DNA of 64,000 nt from Brachybacterium fresconis (GTDB lineage: Bacteria; Actinomycetota; Actinomycetes; Actinomycetales; Dermabacteraceae): NCBI RefSeq assembly GCF_017876515.1, contig NZ_JAGIOC010000001.1, forward strand, positions 1-64,000. The letters run 5' to 3'. A model generated the notes under the pieces. The model was not told where the DNA came from and searched no databases. It was given only the letters and a program-made list of their open reading frames with translations. Both the position numbers and the translations under genes were made by a program. Below, piece after piece: positions 52,632 to 60,468 of the stretch (within the stretch, counting starts at the first letter, position 1; each line of letters starts with the position of its first letter).

Positions 52632-52637
52632 TACAGT
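52632..52637 (+). promoter_or_regulatory. Candidate -10 box of yajC-secD-secF
   Basis: TACAGT lies 79 nt upstream of the yajC GTG and 42 nt after the ruvB stop. No clear -35. Confidence 0.4.
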
Positions 52638-52716
52638 AGGGCGGTCAGTCGTCCGCGGCAGGGCGGTCCCCGAGCAGGAGCTCCCGGTCCCGCCGCTGTC
52701 CGCCGAAAGGAATCCT

Positions 52717-53094
52717 GTGGAATCCCTCCTGCCCCTCCTGCTCATCTTCGCGGTCATGATGCTGCCGCTGATGTTCCTCTCGAGCCGCCAGAAGAAGCAG
52801 CAGCAGAAGCAGCGCGCGCTCGTCGACCAGCTCGGCGTCGGTGACGAGGTGCGCACGCACTCGGGCTTCTACGGCCTGATCGTCGACACCTTCGACGACA
52901 CTGTGGTCCTCGAGTCCGAGGACGGTTCGCAGTCGAAGTGGGCCCGACAGGCCATCGCCATGGGGGTCGACCCGGTCTCCGAGGAGTCCGAGGACGACGC
53001 CGCGGCGCAGGACGACGCCGCCGAGGAGTCGTCCGGATCGGGCGTCCCCGGCGTGACCCTCTCGGATGAGTCCGAGGACCGTCGCGACCGCTGA
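52717..53094 (+). CDS. yajC: Preprotein translocase subunit YajC
   Basis: 125 aa from a GTG preceded by GAAAGGA. A single N-terminal transmembrane helix (about residues 4-22, LLPLLLIFAVMMLPLMFL) is followed by the conserved basic QKKQQQKQRALVDQLGVGDEV and a small beta domain. The acidic tail after about 95 is low complexity. YajC joins SecD and SecF in the accessory translocase complex, and both follow here. Confidence 0.95.
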   Translation: MESLLPLLLIFAVMMLPLMFLSSRQKKQQQKQRALVDQLGVGDEVRTHSGFYGLIVDTFDDTVVLESEDGSQSKWARQAIAMGVDPVSEESEDDAAAQDDAAEESSGSGVPGVTLSDESEDRRDR

Positions 53095-53212
53095 TCGCTG
53101 CGACCGCCGGCCGCGGTGATCGCCGCGGCCGCCGGTCCACGCGGGTGTCCGCACCCGTCCTGGTGAGCATCTGCTCACCCCCTCCCGCCCGTCGTCCTGA
53201 GGAATTCCCGCC

Positions 53213-55126
53213 ATGCCCGCACGTCGCATCGCCCTGACGGCTCTTGCGGTGCTGATCCTGCTGTTGGGCGGCGGGATCGGCGCCGGGGTCTGGAAGGGCG
53301 GCTGGGAACCGGCGCCCAAGCTCGCCCTCGATCTCGAGGGCGGCACCCAGATCATCCTGCAGGCCGAGTCGCGCGACGGCGCGGCCATCGACTCGACTGC
53401 GATGGAGCAGGCACGCCAGATCATCTCCCAGCGCATCAACGCGATGGGGGTCTCCGAGACGGAGATCAGCGTCCAGGGCGGGACGAACATCATCGTCGAC
53501 GTCCCCGGGACGCTCGACCAGGAGACCTCCGAGGCGCTGCGGCAGACGGCCTCGATGTCCTTCCGCCCCGTGCTCGCCGTGGTGGCCCCCGAGGCCAGCG
53601 GCAGCGGAGCGTCCGACGCCGGGGGTGCCTCCGATGCGGGGGGCGCCTCCGACGCCGGCGGAGGAGCCGGGGGCGGGGAGAGCTCCGAGGCGCCCGCTGA
53701 TCCCTCGCAGCAGCAGTTCGAGGGTCTGATCAGCGGGGATTCCTCGCTCGCTCCGCCGGCCGCCCCGGCCGAGGGGGACCTGAAGTACCCCGCCTGGTCG
53801 ACGGAATGGGCGACTCCGGAGCTGCAGAACAAGCTGATGACCGCGGACTGCACCGATCCGCGGGCGCAGCAGGAGAAGGTCTCCGACGCCCCGGTCGATG
53901 AACCCGTGATCGCCTGCGACCCCGAGGGCAGCCAGAAGTTCCTGCTCGGCCCGGAGGTCGTGGCCGGCTCGTCGATCGCCGACTCCTCGGTGGCGGCCGA
54001 CACCAACCCGACCGGGCAGTCCACCGGCTACTACGTGGTCAACATGAGCTTCGAGCAGGACGCCGCGCAGTCCTTCTCGGACATGACCTCTGCCCTGTAC
54101 AACAGCGAGGGCGCCTCCCCGGCCTTCGGCATCGTGCTGGACGGCCAGGTCATCTCCGCCCCGCAGGTGCAGGAGCCCTCTCCGGGCGGCGAGGCCTCGA
54201 TCTCCGGGAACTTCTCCCAGGAGCAGGCCAGCCAGCTCTCCGACCAGCTGCGTTTCGGGGCGCTGCCGCTCGAGTTCAACGTCGCCTCGGAGCAGCAGAT
54301 CTCCGCCACGCTGGGCACCGATCAGCTGCGGATGGGCCTGATCGCGGGCCTGATCGGGCTGGCGCTGGTCGTGGTCTACGCCTTCGCCCAGTACCGCGCG
54401 CTGTCGATCGTGACGATGACCAGCCTGCTGGTCATGGGCTTCCTCACGTACGCCACGCTGACCATTCTCTCGAACATCCCCGACATCGGCTACCGGCTCT
54501 CGCTGGCCGGCGTGGTGGGCATGATCGTCGCGATCGCCTTCACCGCGGACTCCTTCATCGTGTACTTCGAGAGAGTGCGCGACGAGATCCGCGACGGACG
54601 CGGGGTCGTCGCCGCCGTGGACCACGGGTGGGACCGCGCCAAACGGACCATCCTCGCCTCGGACTCCGTGAACGTGATCGCGGCCGTGGTGCTCTACCTC
54701 CTGTCCACCGGCGGAGTGCGCGGCTTCGCCTTCGTCCTGGGCGTCACCACCCTGCTCGACCTGCTGGTGGTGTTCCTGTTCACGCACCCTGTGCTGCAGG
54801 TCCTGGCGCGCACCCGGTTCTTCGGCAAGGGTCACCCCTTCAGCGGCCTCGACCCGGCACGGCTGGGCCGCTCGGTGCCCGCCTATGCAGGTCGCGGGCG
54901 GGTGCGCTCGGCCGCATCCCGGAGCACCGCCGAGGACAGCGGGGAGACTCATGAGCCCCTGGCGGCCCGCAAGGCCCGCCTGGCCCGGGAAGCCGCGGAG
55001 CGCGAACGCGCCGAGCAGGACCCGCGCTCGACGACCCCGGCCCCGCCCCTGGCCGGCGAACGCAGCACCGGCCGGGATCTCGACGACGGCACCAGCGATG
55101 ACGACTCCGAGGAGACGAGCCGATGA
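53213..55126 (+). CDS. secD: Protein translocase subunit SecD
   Basis: 637 aa. It has a first transmembrane helix near the N-terminus, a large extracytoplasmic P1 region (LDLEGGTQIILQAE and the ISQRINAMGVSETEI block), then five further helices with the RND-type motif FTADSFIVYFERVRDEIRDG. Residues about 127-165 form a Gly/Ser/Ala/Asp-rich insert with three GGASDA-like repeats, probably a flexible loop outside the membrane. A cytosolic charged tail of about 90 residues follows the last helix. It uses the proton gradient to aid late steps of Sec export. It overlaps secF by ATGA. Confidence 0.95.
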   Translation: MPARRIALTALAVLILLLGGGIGAGVWKGGWEPAPKLALDLEGGTQIILQAESRDGAAIDSTAMEQARQIISQRINAMGVSETEISVQGGTNIIVDVPGTLDQETSEALRQTASMSFRPVLAVVAPEASGSGASDAGGASDAGGASDAGGGAGGGESSEAPADPSQQQFEGLISGDSSLAPPAAPAEGDLKYPAWSTEWATPELQNKLMTADCTDPRAQQEKVSDAPVDEPVIACDPEGSQKFLLGPEVVAGSSIADSSVAADTNPTGQSTGYYVVNMSFEQDAAQSFSDMTSALYNSEGASPAFGIVLDGQVISAPQVQEPSPGGEASISGNFSQEQASQLSDQLRFGALPLEFNVASEQQISATLGTDQLRMGLIAGLIGLALVVVYAFAQYRALSIVTMTSLLVMGFLTYATLTILSNIPDIGYRLSLAGVVGMIVAIAFTADSFIVYFERVRDEIRDGRGVVAAVDHGWDRAKRTILASDSVNVIAAVVLYLLSTGGVRGFAFVLGVTTLLDLLVVFLFTHPVLQVLARTRFFGKGHPFSGLDPARLGRSVPAYAGRGRVRSAASRSTAEDSGETHEPLAARKARLAREAAERERAEQDPRSTTPAPPLAGERSTGRDLDDGTSDDDSEETSR

Positions 55127-56451
55127 CCGCGACATTCTCCCGGTTCGGCAACGACCTCCATGCCGGTCGCCGCACCGTGCCCCTGGTCACCCGGCGTCGA
55201 ACCTGGTACGTGATCAGCCTCGTCGCCGTGCTGGTGCTGGCCGGTCTCGCGGTGCTGCGCGGACCGAACCTGGGCATCGAGTTCACCGGCGGCTCGGAGT
55301 TCCAGGTCACCGGGGTCTCCGACACGGAGGAGAGCATCGCCCGCGATGTCGTGCGGGATCACGTGCCGGACAACGAACCCAAGGTCACCGTGCTCGGCGG
55401 GGACACCATGCGGGTCCAGACCTCGCAGCTGGACTCCGGGCAGACCGCCGCTCTGGCCGAGGATCTCGCGGCCTCCTACGGCGTCTCCACCGACGACGTC
55501 TCCTCCTCGTTCGTCGGGCCGGTCTGGAGCGATGACGTCACCCAGAAGATGCTCCGCGCCATCGGGGTCTTCCTGCTGCTGGTCGCCGCGACGATGGCGG
55601 TGTACTTCCGCAACCTGAAGTCCTCCGCCGCGGCGATGGTTGCGCTGGTGCACGACATGCTGATCACCGCCGCGGTCTACGGGGTGGTCGGCTTCGAGAT
55701 CACCCCGGGCACCGTGATCGGCTTCCTCACCGTCATGGGGTACTCGCTGTACGACACGATCGTCGTCTTCGACAAGGTCCGCGAGAACATCGCCGACCTG
55801 ACCGGGCAGACCAGGGCGACGTTCGCCGAGCAGGTCGAGCTGGCCGCGAACCAGACCCTCGTGCGCTCGATCAACACCTCCGTGGTGGCGCTGCTGCCGG
55901 TGGGGTCCATCTTGGCGATCGGAGCGTTCCTGCTCGGGGCGGGCACCCTGAAGGACATCTCCCTGGCCCTGTTCATCGGCATCCTCGCGGGCACCTACTC
56001 CTCGATCTTCCTGGCTCCCGGCTTCCTGGTGGACCTGCGCCGCGGGGAGAAGGACATCCGCGCGCACACCGCGGCCGTCCGCACGGCCCGGCGCGGTGGA
56101 GGCGCCACCGGCGTCGCCGCCGACCGCGGCGTGGACCGCTCCGACGATGCTCCCGAGGACGAGTTCGGGGCCGAGGGCCGGGACCACGGCGGCATCGACC
56201 GGGAGGGGGAGCCCGAGCCCGCCGCCGGCGACCTCTCCGGCGAAGGAGGCGCCGCCGCCGAGACCGCCACGACCGACGGCGAGCACCCGGACGACGCCGG
56301 CGACGAGTCCGCCCGTGACAGCGACGTGGCGGTCCCGGACGGCGACGGACCGGCCTCGGACCGCGGCCACGGGAAGGCCTCGACGGGAGCGGCCGATCGC
56401 GTCCGTCGGCAGCCTCGCCGCGCCACGCGGCGTCGGCGCACGGGACGATGA
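55123..56451 (+). CDS. secF: Protein translocase subunit SecF
   Basis: 442 aa. It has a first helix (about 28-45), the extracytoplasmic P1 domain (NLGIEFTGGSEFQVTGV), then five helices with the VMGYSLYDTIVVFDKVREN motif typical of SecF. After the last helix, from about residue 310, comes a cytosolic tail of about 130 residues that is very rich in Gly/Asp/Ala/Arg and looks disordered, making the protein clearly longer than the usual 300-330 aa core. It forms a complex with SecD and YajC. Confidence 0.95.
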   Translation: MTATFSRFGNDLHAGRRTVPLVTRRRTWYVISLVAVLVLAGLAVLRGPNLGIEFTGGSEFQVTGVSDTEESIARDVVRDHVPDNEPKVTVLGGDTMRVQTSQLDSGQTAALAEDLAASYGVSTDDVSSSFVGPVWSDDVTQKMLRAIGVFLLLVAATMAVYFRNLKSSAAAMVALVHDMLITAAVYGVVGFEITPGTVIGFLTVMGYSLYDTIVVFDKVRENIADLTGQTRATFAEQVELAANQTLVRSINTSVVALLPVGSILAIGAFLLGAGTLKDISLALFIGILAGTYSSIFLAPGFLVDLRRGEKDIRAHTAAVRTARRGGGATGVAADRGVDRSDDAPEDEFGAEGRDHGGIDREGEPEPAAGDLSGEGGAAAETATTDGEHPDDAGDESARDSDVAVPDGDGPASDRGHGKASTGAADRVRRQPRRATRRRRTGR

Positions 56452-56462
56452 GAGGCATCCCC

Positions 56463-57014
56463 ATGAGCGAGACCGTGCCCACCCGCGAGCAGATCGAGGA
56501 CCTGCGCCGGTCCCATATCGCCGAGTACCCGGACTTCCCGACCCCCGGGGTCCTGTTCCGGGACATCACCCCGCTGCTGCGGGACGCCCGTGCGCTGCGG
56601 GACGTCATCCGCTACTGGATCACCCTGCTGCCCGCCGACATCGAGTACGTCGTGGGCACCGAGGCGCGGGGCTTCGTGCTGGGAGCTCCGCTGGCGTACG
56701 AGCTGGGCGCCGGCTTCGTCCCGGTCCGCAAGGCCGGCAAGCTGCCGGGATCGCCGGCCACGCTGAGCTACGACCTCGAATACGGCAGCGCCGTCGTCCA
56801 GATCCCGGAGGACTCCCTGCCCGCAGGCGCCCGCACTCTCATGGTCGACGACCTGTTGGCCACCGGGGGCACCGCTGCGGCCACCCTCGAGCTGACCAGG
56901 CAGTTCGACGTCGAGCTGCTGGGGGCCTCGTTCCTCATCGAGCTGGAAGGGCTCCAGGGGCGTCGGAAGCTCCCGGACGTCCCGCTGACGACCGTCTGGT
57001 CGATCCCGGACTGA
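56463..57014 (+). CDS. apt: Adenine phosphoribosyltransferase
   Basis: 183 aa. It salvages adenine to AMP using PRPP. The PRPP-binding loop is MVDDLLATGGTAAATLEL, with the RGFVLGAPLAYELGAGFVPVRK segment forming the hood. There are two possible starts: ATG 56448 overlaps the secF stop but lacks a ribosome binding site, and ATG 56463 has GAGAGG upstream. I chose the latter. The order secD-secF-apt-rel is conserved across actinobacteria. Confidence 0.94.
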   Translation: MSETVPTREQIEDLRRSHIAEYPDFPTPGVLFRDITPLLRDARALRDVIRYWITLLPADIEYVVGTEARGFVLGAPLAYELGAGFVPVRKAGKLPGSPATLSYDLEYGSAVVQIPEDSLPAGARTLMVDDLLATGGTAAATLELTRQFDVELLGASFLIELEGLQGRRKLPDVPLTTVWSIPD

Positions 57015-57093
57015 GCTGCGCCTCGCGGCATCGGCAGCGGTCGGCCTCGGGATGACCCGCGCCGGTGATGTCGGGGACCGCCGCCGCCGCGCG

Positions 57094-57099
57094 TAGACT
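57094..57099 (+). promoter_or_regulatory. Candidate -10 box of rel
   Basis: TAGACT lies 26 nt upstream of the rel GTG, which has a strong AGAAGGAGG ribosome binding site in between. No good -35. Confidence 0.4.
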
Positions 57100-57125
57100 C
57101 GGGGCACGCCAGAAGGAGGTGCGCA

Positions 57126-59537
57126 GTGCAGGAGCGGCCCGCATCCGAGAGCCTGGGAGCCGACGTCGCCCCGTCGGGCCCCGGCACCAGCCCGTCCAGC
57201 CCCGCGCCGGCCCCGACGAAGGGTCCGAGCCAGGGGCCCCGCAAGCCGCGCTCGAGGCTGTCCTTCTTCTCCGCCCGTTCGGCCACCACGGCGGACCCGC
57301 TGCTGGCACCGCTGCTGGAGACCATGTCGGCGGTCAGCCCGAAGGAGTCCCTCACCCTCATCCAGCGCGCCTACACCGTCGCCGAACGGGCGCACCGCGG
57401 CCAGTCCCGCAAGAGCGGGGACCCCTACATCACCCACCCGGTGTCGGTGGCGACCATCCTCGCCGAGCTCGGCTCGCCGGCAGAGGTCGTTGCCGCCGCA
57501 CTGCTCCACGACACCGTCGAGGACACCGACTACTCGCTGGACCGGCTGCGCGAGGAGTTCGGCGAGGTCATCGCCGTGATGGTCGATGGGGTGACGAAGC
57601 TCGACAAGGTCACCTACGGAGAGGCCGCCCAGGCCGAGACCGTGCGCAAGATGATCGTGGCGATGAGCCGCGACGTGCGCGTGCTGCTGATCAAGCTCGC
57701 CGATCGTCTGCACAACGCCCGCACCTGGAAGTACGTTCCGGCCTCCTCCGCGGAGCGCAAGGCCAAGGAGACGCTGGAGATCTACGCTCCGCTGGCGCAC
57801 CGGCTGGGCCTGAACACCATGAAATGGGAGCTCGAGGACCGCTCCTTCCAGGTGCTGTACCCCAAGGTCTACGAGGAGATCGTGGCCCTGGTGGCACAGC
57901 ACGCACCGGCCCGCGACCAGTACCTCAAGACGGTGTCCTCCCAGATCCTGGACGACCTCAAGAAGGCGAAGATCAAGGCCGAGGTCACCGGCCGTCCCAA
58001 GCACTACTACTCGATCTACCAGAAGATGATCGTGCGCGGCCGCGACTTCGCCGACATCTACGACCTGGTCGGGGTCCGGGTGCTGGTCGACACCGTCCGT
58101 GACTGCTACGGCGTCCTGGGCACCCTGCACGCACGCTGGTCGCCGGTGCAGGGCCGCTTCAAGGACTACATCGCGCTGCCGAAGTTCAACCTCTACCAGT
58201 CGCTGCACACCACGGTGATCGGCCCCACCGGAAAGCCGGTGGAGGTCCAGATCCGCACCAGGGAGATGCACCGCCGCGCGGAGTACGGCGTCGCCGCGCA
58301 CTGGAAGTACAAGGCGATGGCGGGGGCCGCCGGCGGGGACATGACGCAGGGGACCAATGAGGCGGCCTGGCTGCGCCAGCTGATGGACTGGCAGAAGGAG
58401 ACGACCGACTCCGGCGAGTTCCTGGATTCGCTGCGGTTCGAGATCAACACCCAGGAGGTGTACGTCTTCACCCCGAAGGGGGACGTGCTCCCTCTCCCGC
58501 AGGGCTCCACGCCGGTCGACTTCGCCTACTCCGTGCACACCGAGGTCGGTCACCGCACGATCGGGGCCCGCGTCAACGGACGGCTGGTCTCGCTGGAATC
58601 GGCGCTGTCCACGGGGGACGTCGTGGAGGTGTTCACCTCGAAGTCGCTGGACGCCGGACCCAGCCGCGACTGGCTGGGGTTCGTGAAGTCCCCGCGGGCG
58701 CGCAACAAGATCCGGCACTGGTTCTCCAAGGAGCGCCGCGAGGAGGCGCTCGAGCGCGGCAAGGAGGACCTCGCCAAGGCGCTGCGCCGCCAGGACCTTC
58801 CGATGCGACGCCTGCTCACGCACGACACGCTCGCCACCGTGGCGACGGACCTGAACCTCACCTCGGTCGATGCGCTGTACACGTCGATCGGCGAGGGCCA
58901 CACCGGAGCGCAGCACGTGGTGGAGAAGCTCCGGGCGGTCTTCGGCGGCTCGGACGGGGCCGAGGAGGACGTCGCGGAGATCACGCTGCCCTCCCGGGCA
59001 CGTTCTCGGCCCACCACCCGCTCGGAGCGCCACGCCTCGGAGACCGATCAGGGCGTCGTCGTCGACGGGCAGACGGACCTGTGGGTCAAGCTCGCCAAGT
59101 GCTGCGCCCCCGTCCCCGGCGACCCGATCGTCGGCTTCATCACGCGCGGCTCCGGGATCTCCGTGCACCACACCAGCTGTTCGAACGCGATCCAGCTGCA
59201 GGAGCAGCAGCCGGACCGGATGGTGGACGTGTCCTGGTCCGGACGGCACTCGGCCGCCTACCTCGTCCACATCAAGGTCGAGGCCCTGGACCGCCCGCGC
59301 CTGCTCACCGACCTCGCCCTGGTGATCTCCGAGCAGCAGGTCAACCTGCACTCCGCCGCCGCGCAGTCGAACACCGACCGCCTCGCCACCACCTTCTTCT
59401 CCTTCGAGCTCGCCGATCCCTCCCACCTGCAGTCCGTGCTGGCGCAGGTGCGACGGGTCGAGGGCGTCTACGACGTCTACCGCGTCACGGCCGACGGCAA
59501 AGCGGTCGGCACCTCGGAACCCCTCGCCGTCGGCTGA
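57126..59537 (+). CDS. rel: Bifunctional (p)ppGpp synthetase/hydrolase
   Basis: 803 aa from a GTG with AGAAGGAGG upstream. After a Pro/Ser-rich N-terminal tail (about 1-50) comes the HD hydrolase domain (ALLHDTVEDTDYSLDRL near 125-140). The RelA/SpoT synthetase domain follows (GRPKHYYSIYQKM, IYDLVGVRVLV near 290-320), then TGS (VYVFTPKGDVLPLPQGSTP near 445), a zinc-finger-type CCAPVPGD segment, and a C-terminal ACT domain. Both HD and synthetase motifs are intact, so it should make and degrade the stringent alarmone. Its length is slightly above the norm because of the tail. Confidence 0.97.
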   Translation: MQERPASESLGADVAPSGPGTSPSSPAPAPTKGPSQGPRKPRSRLSFFSARSATTADPLLAPLLETMSAVSPKESLTLIQRAYTVAERAHRGQSRKSGDPYITHPVSVATILAELGSPAEVVAAALLHDTVEDTDYSLDRLREEFGEVIAVMVDGVTKLDKVTYGEAAQAETVRKMIVAMSRDVRVLLIKLADRLHNARTWKYVPASSAERKAKETLEIYAPLAHRLGLNTMKWELEDRSFQVLYPKVYEEIVALVAQHAPARDQYLKTVSSQILDDLKKAKIKAEVTGRPKHYYSIYQKMIVRGRDFADIYDLVGVRVLVDTVRDCYGVLGTLHARWSPVQGRFKDYIALPKFNLYQSLHTTVIGPTGKPVEVQIRTREMHRRAEYGVAAHWKYKAMAGAAGGDMTQGTNEAAWLRQLMDWQKETTDSGEFLDSLRFEINTQEVYVFTPKGDVLPLPQGSTPVDFAYSVHTEVGHRTIGARVNGRLVSLESALSTGDVVEVFTSKSLDAGPSRDWLGFVKSPRARNKIRHWFSKERREEALERGKEDLAKALRRQDLPMRRLLTHDTLATVATDLNLTSVDALYTSIGEGHTGAQHVVEKLRAVFGGSDGAEEDVAEITLPSRARSRPTTRSERHASETDQGVVVDGQTDLWVKLAKCCAPVPGDPIVGFITRGSGISVHHTSCSNAIQLQEQQPDRMVDVSWSGRHSAAYLVHIKVEALDRPRLLTDLALVISEQQVNLHSAAAQSNTDRLATTFFSFELADPSHLQSVLAQVRRVEGVYDVYRVTADGKAVGTSEPLAVG

Positions 59538-59556
59538 CCGTACGCCCGCTGCAGTC

Positions 59557-59580
59557 CGGCACACCGGCACACCGGCACAC
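59557..59580. repeat. 8-nt tandem repeat, three copies
   Basis: CGGCACAC is repeated three times in the 130-bp spacer between the convergent rel and AbiEi-like genes. No gene is supported in the rest of the spacer. Confidence 0.85.
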
Positions 59581-59667
59581 CACTGCACCGGCAGCCGCGA
59601 GCACGTCGGAGCCGCGGTGCCGTCTCGTCCGGCCTGCGGCACCGGTCCGTGGCACCTGCCCCGGGCC

Positions 59668-60354
59668 TCAGGCCGCAGGGGCGAGGCCTCCGAGCAGCAC
59701 CTCCCAGCGCGCCCGCGCCGCTCGTGCCCCGGGATGACGACCCATCACCTGCAGCTGCCGGTGCATCGCCCGTTCGGTGAGGTGACCGCTGCCGAGCAGT
59801 CCCCGCAGCGCAGGATCAGCGACGTGGTCCGGGCAGAACCGCAACAGGTCCGCTGCGGTGCGCACCGGAGACGTCACCGGCGCACCGCCGATGGTCTCGA
59901 CCTCGTGGGGACGCAGGCGGGCCGTCCGCACCGTCGCCCCGATGATCGACCCACGATGCGCGCTGGACAGGAGCTCCGCCGGTGCGGGCGGCCGACCGCC
60001 CAGAAGCACCCACGCCGCCGACGGCCCCGCGATGACGTGGTAGGACTGCAGCTGCCCGCCCAGAGCGCACCCGAGGGCGAGCGCGCGCTCGATCGCCGTG
60101 CGGAGCAGATCCGGGGGCAGGAAGACCCCGGGCAGCACCCGGGCGAGCAGATCCTCCCGGATCATCGCGGCGGTCGAGGGACTCTCCTCCCACCGCTGGA
60201 GGCCCGCCCCGATCGGTACGGCGAGCTCGGCGGCGTGGTGCGACCAGGCCGCGCACAGGCCCGTGCGCGGCGGCGGTGGCGGAGCGGCGATGGTCCGACG
60301 CCTCCGGCCGACGGTGCGCCGCGGCGAGTCGATCGCCGAGTTCGCTGGTCTCAT
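59668..60354 (-). CDS. Orphan AbiEi-like / DUF559-type N-domain protein
   Basis: 228 aa. It resembles actinobacterial proteins annotated as AbiEi antitoxin-like: an Arg-rich N-terminus, MIREDLLARVLPGVFLPPDLL, then SYHVIAGPSAAWVLLGG, and the diagnostic-looking VTSPVRTAADLLRF stretch. No nucleotidyltransferase toxin (AbiEii) or nuclease domain is encoded nearby, so a toxin-antitoxin role is not supported. The ATG at 60354 is chosen because a -35 TTGCCG, 17-nt spacer, -10 CAGAGT and 6-nt gap lead straight to it; the GTG at 60405 lies inside a terminator hairpin. Function unknown; possibly a DNA-binding orphan. Confidence 0.65.
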   Translation of the reverse strand: MRPANSAIDSPRRTVGRRRRTIAAPPPPPRTGLCAAWSHHAAELAVPIGAGLQRWEESPSTAAMIREDLLARVLPGVFLPPDLLRTAIERALALGCALGGQLQSYHVIAGPSAAWVLLGGRPPAPAELLSSAHRGSIIGATVRTARLRPHEVETIGGAPVTSPVRTAADLLRFCPDHVADPALRGLLGSGHLTERAMHRQLQVMGRHPGARAARARWEVLLGGLAPAA

Positions 60355-60360
60355 GCACCG

Positions 60361-60389
60361 ACTCTGACGTTCCCGGGGCCGGACGGCAA
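60361..60389 (-). promoter_or_regulatory. Promoter of the AbiEi-like gene
   Basis: On the minus strand: -35 TTGCCG (60389-60384), a 17-nt spacer, -10 CAGAGT (60366-60361), then six bases to the ATG, so the mRNA is probably leaderless. Confidence 0.6.
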
Positions 60390-60390
60390 A

Positions 60391-60422
60391 CGTCCCGCCC
60401 GTCACTGTGGACGGGCGGGACG
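60391..60422 (-). terminator. Terminator of the DUF349 gene
   Basis: A perfect 13-bp GC-rich stem pairs 60391-60403 with 60410-60422 around a 6-nt loop. It lies 46 bp past the DUF349 stop on the minus strand and just ahead of the AbiEi-like promoter. No T-tract. Confidence 0.78.
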
Positions 60423-60468
60423 GTGGAGGAAGGACCGTCGGCGGACCGCGCGAGTGCCCGGGGAGTGA

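Noticed and set aside
55995-59642. Minus-strand open frame of about 1200 codons opposite secF, apt and rel
   Set aside because: It is the antisense shadow of GC-rich coding genes with strong motifs on the plus strand.
59668-60354. A toxin-antitoxin or abortive-infection module
   Set aside because: Only an antitoxin-like protein is present; the neighbours rel and the DUF349 gene are housekeeping.
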